Assembly: GCA_945865175.1 (NCBI GenBank)
Contig: CAMBDA010000005.1
Coordinates: forward strand, 1-64,000
Direction of reading: 5' to 3'
DNA: 64,000 nucleotides
Source: an uncultured Prevotellaceae bacterium
GTDB lineage: Bacteria; Bacteroidota; Bacteroidia; Bacteroidales; Bacteroidaceae
Part shown: positions 25,076-32,682 of the stretch, in pieces
Layout: the number at the start of each line of letters is the position of its first letter
Position numbering within the stretch: position 1 is the first letter of the stretch
The notes under the pieces: generated by a model
Told to the model about the DNA's origin: nothing
The model's input: only the letters and a program-made list of their open reading frames with translations
Databases searched by the model: none
Position numbers and translations under genes: made by a program

Positions 25076-25127
25076 CACCATCAGCAAGCAAAAAGCATAA
25101 TGTAGGACCCCTAAAAAAAGAAGCCAC

Positions 25128-26531
25128 ATGGTATTCAGCAGCCACCTTTTCCTCTTCTATTTCCTGCCCACCGCCCTATTCCTTTATTATATAGGGAGGG
25201 GACAGGCGCGGCATGTCGTCCTGACGCTGGTCAGCTATGTGTTCTACGGATGGGGTCATCCTGCTTTCTGCTGGCTGCTGCTGGGGTCTACGCTGATCGA
25301 CTACTGGTGTGGTCGCGTCATGACCACCCATCCGCACAGGAAACGGTGGGCGCTTAGGGTCTCTATCCTGACGAACCTGGGGATGCTGGCGGTCTTCAAG
25401 TACGGAACGTTTGGCATCGAGAACTGGAATGCACTCATTGGCTTGCTGGGCCTGCAGGACACGCTGCTGCTGCCGGTCCTCCACATCACCCTGCCCCTGG
25501 GCATCAGCTTCTACACCTTCCAGTCGATGAGCTACACCATTGATGTATATCGGGGAGAGACCAGGTGTGTGCGCCGGTTCTCGGATTTCGCCTGCTATGT
25601 ATCCATGTTCCCTCAGTTGGTGGCCGGGCCGATTGTGCGTTACCAGACCGTGGCCGACCAGTTTGTCGGCCGCACCCATACCCTGGCCAAGGCAGAGCGC
25701 GGCATCGCCTTCTTTATCATCGGCCTGGCACAGAAGGTGGTGCTGGCCAATCCCTGCGGGCGCATCGCTGACGAGGCTTTTCTGGAGCAAGGGCGTTCCT
25801 GTCTGGATGCATGGTGGGGCATAGTCGCCTATTCCATGCAGATTTTTTTTGATTTCGCTGGCTACAGCAACATGGCCATAGGACTGGGACTGCTGCTGGG
25901 CTTCACCTTCCCTGTCAACTTTAACCATCCCTACCATGCACGCTCCATCACCGATTTCTGGCGAAGGTGGCACATCTCGCTCTCCACATGGTTGCGCGAC
26001 TACCTCTACATCCCTCTGGGAGGAAACAGGAAGGGGGCTGTTCGCACCTATATTAATCTGATGGTCGTGATGTTGCTCGGTGGCCTGTGGCATGGAGCTT
26101 CATGGAACTTTGTCATCTGGGGCCTGATACACGGACTGGCCCTTGCCGGTGAACGGCTGGCCGGTGGGGGGAAAGGAGGCAAGGCACTCGCTCCGGCAAG
26201 ATGGCTCTCTACGTATGTCATTGTGCTGGTGGCATGGGTGTTTTTCAGGGCGGGCACCCTTCATGAGGCCTTTCATTACCTGAAGAGCATGGCTGGAATG
26301 GACAGCGTCCGCGCTCCGTGGGGCCGGCTCACAGATGCCATCCTGTATCAGCCCTATCTGGCGGGCTCGCTGTTGCTGGCCGCCTGGGCCGCCTGGCGCA
26401 TGCCCTCTGCCCATCTGTTCACGCAGCAGTTGAACAGCAGGAAGTGGGCCCTGCTGGCCTGCCTTTCGGCCCTGTCGCTATGGCTGCTGACGGCGCAATC
26501 ATATAATCCATTCATTTACTTTATCTTCTGA
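25128..26531 (+). CDS. MBOAT-family O-acyltransferase, AlgI/DltB-like
   Basis: A 467-residue polytopic inner-membrane protein. The MBOAT signature is present: FDFAGYSNMAIGLGLLLGF, then FWRRWHISLSTWLRDYLYIPLGGN and the catalytic block GGLWHGASWNF with His322, plus His335. AlgI-type proteins carry acetyl groups from a cytoplasmic donor across the membrane to periplasmic acetyltransferases that decorate exopolysaccharides. It is first of a five-gene operon and is followed 5 nt later by an AlgX/AlgJ-like gene, exactly the partner expected. The polysaccharide acetylated is unknown; no glycosyltransferases are adjacent. Confidence 0.9.
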   Translation: MVFSSHLFLFYFLPTALFLYYIGRGQARHVVLTLVSYVFYGWGHPAFCWLLLGSTLIDYWCGRVMTTHPHRKRWALRVSILTNLGMLAVFKYGTFGIENWNALIGLLGLQDTLLLPVLHITLPLGISFYTFQSMSYTIDVYRGETRCVRRFSDFACYVSMFPQLVAGPIVRYQTVADQFVGRTHTLAKAERGIAFFIIGLAQKVVLANPCGRIADEAFLEQGRSCLDAWWGIVAYSMQIFFDFAGYSNMAIGLGLLLGFTFPVNFNHPYHARSITDFWRRWHISLSTWLRDYLYIPLGGNRKGAVRTYINLMVVMLLGGLWHGASWNFVIWGLIHGLALAGERLAGGGKGGKALAPARWLSTYVIVLVAWVFFRAGTLHEAFHYLKSMAGMDSVRAPWGRLTDAILYQPYLAGSLLLAAWAAWRMPSAHLFTQQLNSRKWALLACLSALSLWLLTAQSYNPFIYFIF

Positions 26532-26536
26532 CCGTC

Positions 26537-27952
26537 ATGAACAGCCATTCCACTCGCACACAGCGAAGGCAGCGCCTTGTCATCGGCCTGTCTGCCCTGG
26601 CCCTCAGCCTTGTGCCCGTCGTTGAACTGACAACGAGGGGCCTGCCCGACTGGCATCGAAGCCTGGAGGACCAGTCGGTATTCCAGCGCCCCCTCACAGG
26701 TCTGCTCCAGCAGTTGCTGACCGAACTGCTCCACAGCGGCAATGAAAAGGCGGTGGTGTGTCCGGGCGGGGAACTGCAGTATGTACCCGACATCCATTAT
26801 CTGACCTCGCCCATTCAGGAAGAGGCCGTTCCTGCCATCCTTGATCTGGCCGCACAGCTAGAGGCACGGGGCATACAGCTTGTGGTGATGCCCGTACCTC
26901 TCAAGCCCCAGCTGAGCGAGGACACTGTGATTCCGCATCCCGGATTCAGGGATTTTGCCGACCGTCTGTCCCGCCATGGGGTGCTTGTGTGTGACGTGTT
27001 GCCCTTGCTGGCACAGATGCAGCGCCAGGGCGTGCCCGTCTTCCTCCATACAGACACCCACTGGCGACCGGAGGCCATGGAGGCAGCCGGCAGGGAACTG
27101 GCCGCCTTTCTCGTCCGGGAGGCAGGATGCGAGGCGGGTGCCCAGTCCTATACCCTCACCCGGGACACGTGCACCCAGCACGGTGACATCTATACGATGC
27201 TGCGCCTCGTCCGTCCCGTCAGCTGGCTGCCTGAAGAAGAGGTGTGCCTGCATCCCGTGCGGAACCAGCGAGGCGAATATTGGCAGAGCCAGACCGATGC
27301 GCCCATCCTTTTTCTGGGAGACAGCTTCAGCAACATCTACTCGCTCGATGCCATGGGGTGGGGGCATAGTGGCGGACTGGCAGAACAGCTTTCATACTGT
27401 CTGCAACAGCCCATCACGGCCCTTCGCAGAAACGACAACGGAAGCTTGGCCACACGGGAGATGCTGCAGCGCGAGATGGCCCGAGGCAAGGACCTGCTGG
27501 AAGGAAAGCGTGTGGTGGTGTGGGAATTTGCAGCACGCGAACTCACACAGGGCAACTGGAAACCGGTGCGGCTGGTGCTGGGACATCCGTCCACGACTGG
27601 CACCTTCGTTTGCCTGGGGCAGGGCGAGAGGCGCACGCTCACCGGCATAGTGGAGGCCGTATCGGCCACGCCAGATCCCGGGCAGGTCAACTATGCCGAC
27701 CATGTGGTGGCCATTCATCTGACAAATATCGGTGAACAGCATGAAGAAGCGCTGGTCTATGCGCTGGCCATGCGGAACAGGGAACTCACTCCGGCCGCAC
27801 ACCTGCGTGCAGGAGATGAAATAACGGTGGAGGCCGAGAGCTGGGCCGTACATGAGGCCGTAGAGGGAGCCTACACCCGCAACGAACTGGACAATGCCGA
27901 CTTGCTGCTGGAACAGCCGGTATGGGCCGTTCATATCCACAGAAAACCCTAA
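26537..27952 (+). CDS. AlgJ/AlgX-like SGNH acetyltransferase
   Basis: A 471-residue protein with one N-terminal membrane anchor (about residues 14-30) and a periplasmic SGNH-like domain. The nucleophile block is FLGDSFSNIY, and the Asp-His pair of the family is in FLHTDTHWRP. Such proteins take acetyl groups from AlgI and transfer them to sugar hydroxyls. The C-terminal 120 residues look like a separate beta-rich extension, possibly carbohydrate binding. Its position directly after the MBOAT gene supports the role. It is longer than typical AlgJ. Confidence 0.82.
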   Translation: MNSHSTRTQRRQRLVIGLSALALSLVPVVELTTRGLPDWHRSLEDQSVFQRPLTGLLQQLLTELLHSGNEKAVVCPGGELQYVPDIHYLTSPIQEEAVPAILDLAAQLEARGIQLVVMPVPLKPQLSEDTVIPHPGFRDFADRLSRHGVLVCDVLPLLAQMQRQGVPVFLHTDTHWRPEAMEAAGRELAAFLVREAGCEAGAQSYTLTRDTCTQHGDIYTMLRLVRPVSWLPEEEVCLHPVRNQRGEYWQSQTDAPILFLGDSFSNIYSLDAMGWGHSGGLAEQLSYCLQQPITALRRNDNGSLATREMLQREMARGKDLLEGKRVVVWEFAARELTQGNWKPVRLVLGHPSTTGTFVCLGQGERRTLTGIVEAVSATPDPGQVNYADHVVAIHLTNIGEQHEEALVYALAMRNRELTPAAHLRAGDEITVEAESWAVHEAVEGAYTRNELDNADLLLEQPVWAVHIHRKP

Positions 27953-27968
27953 AACCAAACCAACGAGC

Positions 27969-28955
27969 ATGAAGATAAACAGAAAACATTATCTCCTCAG
28001 TCTGTGGCTGAGCATGGTGCCACTCTTCGGAATGGCACAGCACACTACGTTTCAGGCACGCTGTGCCGAAGGTGCACAATCGCAAGGATTGGCCGTTCAG
28101 GCCCTGGACGGCTGGTGCTTCCTCAAGAGCGAACTCCGTTTTCTCTCTGTGGGGGAGTTCTGGGGCGAGTGCGCCCAGCAGACGTCCTTGGCTGCCAACA
28201 GCAAGCAGCGCGACCCCTTGCAGGCCATCGTCAACTATAAGAAGGCGCTGGATGAGGCGGGCATCGCCCTTATCCTGGCTCCCATACCCCCCAAGGCTGT
28301 GGTATATCCTGACAAACTGGACAAGCGCCTTGCGGCCAAACGATACGATGTATACCTCCAGACATTCTACCAGCAGCTCAAACAGCAGGGAGTGAACGTG
28401 CTGGACCTCACCCCTTCCTTGCTTCAGGCCCGCTCCTCCGTGTCGGAACCGCTCTACTGTCTGGGCGACAGCCACCTCTCCGGAGAGGGCTGCCGCATTG
28501 TGGCCGAAACCATTGCACAGGCCATCAAGGCAAGGGGGAAGAGCAGCTACAAGGTGACAAAGGAGACGGTCAGTGTACGGGGAGACCTGTACAAAGCCCT
28601 GGACAAGAAGCCAGAGCGCAGGACTGTCTACACGGTCTCGGGCAGCAAGACCCAGGATGCAAAGGCGGCCAGCGTCGTGCTCATGGGCGACAGCCATACG
28701 CTTGTGTTCGACGTGGGCGGCGACCTTTTTGCCGAGAAGGCCGGCATTGCCTCGTTGCTGGCTGCCAGTCTGAAGATGCCCATCGATGTGGTCGGTGTGC
28801 GCGGATCGGGGGCTACGCCTGCCCGCATCAACCTGTATCGCAAGAGCAAGCAGGACGCTGCCTATCTCCAGAACAAGAAGACCGTAGTCTGGTGTTTTGC
28901 CGCCCGGGAATTTACAGAGGCCAGTGGCTGGAATGCCAGTGTGCCTGTCAAATAA
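27969..28955 (+). CDS. second AlgJ/AlgX-like secreted SGNH protein
   Basis: A 328-residue protein with a cleavable signal peptide (KHYLLSLWLSMVPLFGMA) and an SGNH-like domain: VLMGDSHTLVF holds the candidate serine, and LGDSHLSGEG holds the candidate Asp-His pair in the position of the DTHW motif of the preceding gene. It is a shorter relative of the upstream protein and starts 16 nt after it. Two distinct acetyltransferases may act at different positions on the glycan, or one may be a hydrolase. The start ATG at 27969 immediately precedes the signal peptide. Confidence 0.75.
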   Translation: MKINRKHYLLSLWLSMVPLFGMAQHTTFQARCAEGAQSQGLAVQALDGWCFLKSELRFLSVGEFWGECAQQTSLAANSKQRDPLQAIVNYKKALDEAGIALILAPIPPKAVVYPDKLDKRLAAKRYDVYLQTFYQQLKQQGVNVLDLTPSLLQARSSVSEPLYCLGDSHLSGEGCRIVAETIAQAIKARGKSSYKVTKETVSVRGDLYKALDKKPERRTVYTVSGSKTQDAKAASVVLMGDSHTLVFDVGGDLFAEKAGIASLLAASLKMPIDVVGVRGSGATPARINLYRKSKQDAAYLQNKKTVVWCFAAREFTEASGWNASVPVK

Positions 28956-28979
28956 CGGAAACCAATTACTGATAGGATT

Positions 28980-31106
28980 ATGAAGAGCATAAGAAAAGAA
29001 TGGTGTGCCATGTTCCTCGTCATGGGTGCATCCACCCTGCTGGCACAGCCGGCCACCGAATCCGTGAAATTGCCTCATGGCTTTGTCACCTACAGCCGTG
29101 GCGAAGCCTACGAACGTGTCCTTTGCCGTGCGGAGGTGGCATCGGGAATGACTTTTGAGGACATCCATGCCACCGAACGCCCCATTGTGGAGAAAGGTCC
29201 TTATGGAGGCGATATCACCAGCCAGATTTCGTTCGACGGGAAATGGGTGGCCTTTGCCCGTAGCCTCAAGGGAACCGATGATGGCAGTGGGGGCAACAAC
29301 TATGCCGATTTTGGCAAATGGGACATCTACATAGCCCGGGTGGACGGGCCGTTGCCGGCAACGCCCATCCGCATTGCCCATGGCTTTTTCCCCTCTTGGG
29401 GCAGCGACTCGGCAGAAGGCAGCGAAAAAACGCTCTACTTTGCGGTGCATGAAGCGCGTGCCGTGCATTGCGTGCGCATCAATGACAAGGGAGAAATCGT
29501 GGAAGCGGAGCGCGAAGTGGGAAGCGTGCCGGCAGAGGGATATGAGGGGTTCATTTTTGCTGCTCCCAACGGTCAGTTCTGTGCCTACAGGAAGAGTGGT
29601 GCGGTATACACCCACTGGTTTGAAGGCCCCAACAAGGGAAAAAGCATTCTGATGACCGGAGGCTGTCATCCCCACGTGACAGCAGACAGCAGATGGGTGT
29701 ACCATGCCAACCGGAATGCGGTGAGGGCCGACGGCAGTGCGCGTGGCGAGGCAGGGGCCGGAGGACTGTATCACTATGGTTCGAGCAACGACCTCAACTG
29801 GTTTGTCACCCGCACGGAAGGCGACAATACCATCATCAACAAGGGACGCGAGTCGTGGCTGTGTACACTATATGCCACCGATACCCGTTTTGATACGGAG
29901 AAAGCCGTCAAACTGAGCGACCAGGCCGGATTCATAGACATCCACGTCTATCCAGACAAGGCCTCGCGCAAGGCTGCCCAATTCAACCGTAGGCTGCACG
30001 AACAGCAGTTGGGCGGCACTGCCATCCCGAAGGCTCAGAAACAGTACTACAAAGGCCCTTCGGCCGAACTGCTGAAAGGACTTCCTGTGAGTGAAGGCGG
30101 AGAAACCTTCCGTTGGGAAAGAGATGGCGCAGACAACCGTATCACGGACAGGCGGGGACAGTTTCTGCGTTCCAGCCGTCTGATTCCTGAGGGAAGGGCC
30201 TTCCTGGGGCAGGGAGGACGGATGCACATTGACGGCGGACATTTCAGGACGACCGATGGCGAGACGGCAGCCGCCGTATGCCAGGCGGCACGGCAGACCA
30301 GCCAGTTCACGATGGAGATGCAGTTTGTTTGCCACGATATGGATGCTTCCGGGCCGGCACGCATTGCGTCTTGTTCAAAGGACTGGAGCCGGAGAAACTG
30401 GACAGTGGGGCAGGAGAAGGACAAACTGGTGCTTCGCTTCCGTACCCTGCAGAACGGAGAGAACGGGACGAACCACGAAATCAATCTGGGAAAGATAGAA
30501 CGGGACAAACCCTATCATCTGATATTCTCCTATGTGCCGGGACTGTTGACCTGGCAGTTGAACGGGCAGAAGGGCATGACCACCAGCGTGGAGGACAGGA
30601 TGGACAACTGGGAGCCTTATGACCTGATCTTCGGCGATGAGTTCAGCGGCGAACGGCAGTGGAGGGGAGACATAGCAGGAGTCCGCATCTATGCCTATGC
30701 CATGGACAACAAGGCCATGGACAAACGCTATAAGGCTGCGCGCAAGACGTTGGACGCACTCAGCCCGGAAGTGCCCATCGAGGTGGATGCGGTTGTGCTG
30801 GAGAACAGTGTGGACCCTTCGCCACGGCAGTTGAAGGAGCAGGGCTACAGCAGGTGTCTCACCACGCGCCACATGAAGGTGACGGCCAGCCGGCATTCCC
30901 GGCTTCCCGTGGGCGCTGAGTTCATCCTGAAGGAATGGACGGTTCTGGGACTGGAGACACTCAATTCCCGCAAGGTGGGCGACCGGGCTGCACTGCGTCT
31001 CTATGAGGCCGCCAAGCATCCTGAACTGCAGAACGAATATACAGTGGAAGGGCTGAGCGTGTTCGATCTTCCGGTCTATTACTCGGCATCAGTCGGTACC
31101 CGATAG
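28980..31106 (+). CDS. secreted protein with TolB-like propeller and LamG/concanavalin-type domain
   Basis: A 708-residue protein with a signal peptide (cleavage near residue 22). Residues about 30-350 show propeller-like repeats (GGDITSQISFDGKWVAFARSL, FFPSWGSDS, GGCHPHVTADSRWVYHAN). Residues about 390-600 form a LamG/concanavalin A-like beta sandwich (FTMEMQFVCHDMD, YHLIFSYVPGLLTWQLNGQ, GDIAGVRIYAYAMDN). A C-terminal segment has no recognised domain. No catalytic residues are evident, so binding of a polysaccharide is the likeliest role. It follows the acetyltransferases by 24 nt and precedes the GH140-like gene by 86 nt in one operon. Confidence 0.75.
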   Translation: MKSIRKEWCAMFLVMGASTLLAQPATESVKLPHGFVTYSRGEAYERVLCRAEVASGMTFEDIHATERPIVEKGPYGGDITSQISFDGKWVAFARSLKGTDDGSGGNNYADFGKWDIYIARVDGPLPATPIRIAHGFFPSWGSDSAEGSEKTLYFAVHEARAVHCVRINDKGEIVEAEREVGSVPAEGYEGFIFAAPNGQFCAYRKSGAVYTHWFEGPNKGKSILMTGGCHPHVTADSRWVYHANRNAVRADGSARGEAGAGGLYHYGSSNDLNWFVTRTEGDNTIINKGRESWLCTLYATDTRFDTEKAVKLSDQAGFIDIHVYPDKASRKAAQFNRRLHEQQLGGTAIPKAQKQYYKGPSAELLKGLPVSEGGETFRWERDGADNRITDRRGQFLRSSRLIPEGRAFLGQGGRMHIDGGHFRTTDGETAAAVCQAARQTSQFTMEMQFVCHDMDASGPARIASCSKDWSRRNWTVGQEKDKLVLRFRTLQNGENGTNHEINLGKIERDKPYHLIFSYVPGLLTWQLNGQKGMTTSVEDRMDNWEPYDLIFGDEFSGERQWRGDIAGVRIYAYAMDNKAMDKRYKAARKTLDALSPEVPIEVDAVVLENSVDPSPRQLKEQGYSRCLTTRHMKVTASRHSRLPVGAEFILKEWTVLGLETLNSRKVGDRAALRLYEAAKHPELQNEYTVEGLSVFDLPVYYSASVGTR

Positions 31107-31192
31107 CCGTCCACTCCATGCTTCTCAATCCCATGGCCTGTGGCAAACAAGAAAAGAAATAATACGAACTACCCCATAACAACCAAGACAAG

Positions 31193-32605
31193 ATGAAACA
31201 TTTATTCCTATCCATCCTGTGCCTGCTTCCCATGTTTGGGCTTAAGGCCGCCAAACTGCCAGCGCGCATCTGCCTCTCCGAGAACCGCCGTTTCCTGGTA
31301 GACGAGCAGGGACAACCGTTCTTCTATCTGGCCGACACGGCTTGGGAACTCTTTCACAAGCTGAATCGTGAGGAGGCCGACCACTATCTGGCCGACCGTG
31401 CGGAAAAGGGCTTCACCGCCATTCAGGCTGTAGCCATTGCCGAGCTGGACGGTATCAATACACCCAATGCCTACGGGCATCTGCCGTTCATCCAGGAAGA
31501 CCCCACCCGCCCGGATACAAAGGAGGGGCCGGCCAATGACTATTGGGACCATGTGGACTACATTGTCAGGAAGGCCAACCAGCTGGGCCTTTACATGGCC
31601 ATGCTGCCCACCTGGGGACGCTACTGGAGGGATGGTGACCGTCCGGTGTTCACCCCTGAGAACGCACGCCAGTATGGACGCTGGCTGGCAAACCGCTACA
31701 AGGACGACAGGATTGTGTGGGTGCTGGGCGGCGACCGCAACCCCGACAATGACCGTCATCGCCAGACAATGCGCCAGATGGCAGAGGGCCTGATGGAGGG
31801 AGACGGCCATGTGCACCTCATCACCTACCATCCGACAGGCTACTGTGGCAGTGCACAGTTTTATCACAGCGAACCTTGGCTGGATTTCAACATGCGCCAG
31901 AACGGACACAATCATTGGGCAGAAGCGTACAAGATGACACGTGACGACTGGGACCGCAACAACCCCGTGAAGCCCGTGATGGATGGCGAACCCATCTATG
32001 AAGACCATCCTGTGGCCTTTGACCCTGAACACAGGGGCCATTCTGTGGCTGCCGACTGCCGAAGAGCCCTCTATTGGGACCTCTTCAATGGGGCCTGTGG
32101 ACATACTTATGGCCATCACTCTGTGTGGCAGATGTGGGACCCTGAGAAGAGCCCCTATCCCGTGAACCGGCCACTCCTGCCCTGGAAGGATGCCATCCAG
32201 CAGCCTGGTGCTGCCCAGATGCAGTGGGGAAAGCTGCTGATGCTGAGCCGTCCTTTCCTCACCCGCATTCCTGCCACAGAGCGGATCTTGGCAGCCTCGG
32301 ACATCCCTACTGCATGGCCGGGTGAGGGCCTCTATCGCTTTGCCGCCACCATGGACGAGGAGGGAACGTACTTGATGGTGTATGCACCCGTGGGCCGCCG
32401 CTTCACGGTCAATACCTCCGTGCTGCAGGGCCAGAAACTGGTGGGCTGGTGGTTTGACCCCCGAACAGGCAAGGCGCAAAAGATTGGGCGCATCGAACGG
32501 GGAGAGGCGGTGTCCTTTGTCTCGCCCAGCCCGGGAGAGGAGACCGACTGGGTGCTGGTCGTCGACGATGCCAGCAGAAGATACGGCAAGCCGGGCAGAA
32601 TCTGA
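31193..32605 (+). CDS. GH140-like glycoside hydrolase (DUF4038 plus C-terminal beta domain)
   Basis: A 470-residue secreted protein (signal peptide MKHLFLSILCLLPMFGLKA) with the DUF4038 TIM barrel starting FLVDEQGQPFFYLADTAWELFH and a C-terminal collagen-binding-like beta domain (WWFDPRTGKAQKIG). Asp181 in GGDRNP and Glu266 in DGEPIYED sit where GH140 has its acid/base and nucleophile. GH140 of Bacteroides thetaiotaomicron is an apiosidase acting on rhamnogalacturonan II, but the wider family is diverse. Being last in an O-acetylation operon, it may instead trim the acetylated glycan. Substrate is therefore open. Confidence 0.82.
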   Translation: MKHLFLSILCLLPMFGLKAAKLPARICLSENRRFLVDEQGQPFFYLADTAWELFHKLNREEADHYLADRAEKGFTAIQAVAIAELDGINTPNAYGHLPFIQEDPTRPDTKEGPANDYWDHVDYIVRKANQLGLYMAMLPTWGRYWRDGDRPVFTPENARQYGRWLANRYKDDRIVWVLGGDRNPDNDRHRQTMRQMAEGLMEGDGHVHLITYHPTGYCGSAQFYHSEPWLDFNMRQNGHNHWAEAYKMTRDDWDRNNPVKPVMDGEPIYEDHPVAFDPEHRGHSVAADCRRALYWDLFNGACGHTYGHHSVWQMWDPEKSPYPVNRPLLPWKDAIQQPGAAQMQWGKLLMLSRPFLTRIPATERILAASDIPTAWPGEGLYRFAATMDEEGTYLMVYAPVGRRFTVNTSVLQGQKLVGWWFDPRTGKAQKIGRIERGEAVSFVSPSPGEETDWVLVVDDASRRYGKPGRI

Positions 32606-32615
32606 GCCCTACAGG

Positions 32616-32653
32616 AAAAAGGCAGAGCCGGACCATCCGACCCTGCCTTTTTT
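32616..32653. terminator. bidirectional terminator between convergent glycanase genes
   Basis: AAAAAGGCAG (32616-32625) pairs with CTGCCTTTTTT (32643-32653), giving an A-run on one side and a T-run on the other, so it can end both the GH140-like operon and the convergent GH105 fusion gene. Confidence 0.8.
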
Positions 32654-32682
32654 AGGGAACCCATCAGTCGGCAGAAGCACGG

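Noticed and set aside
27786..29774. 662-codon minus-strand open frame
   Set aside because: Antisense to the two SGNH genes and the propeller gene, no recognisable domain, and rich in Cys/His/Gln typical of antisense translation.
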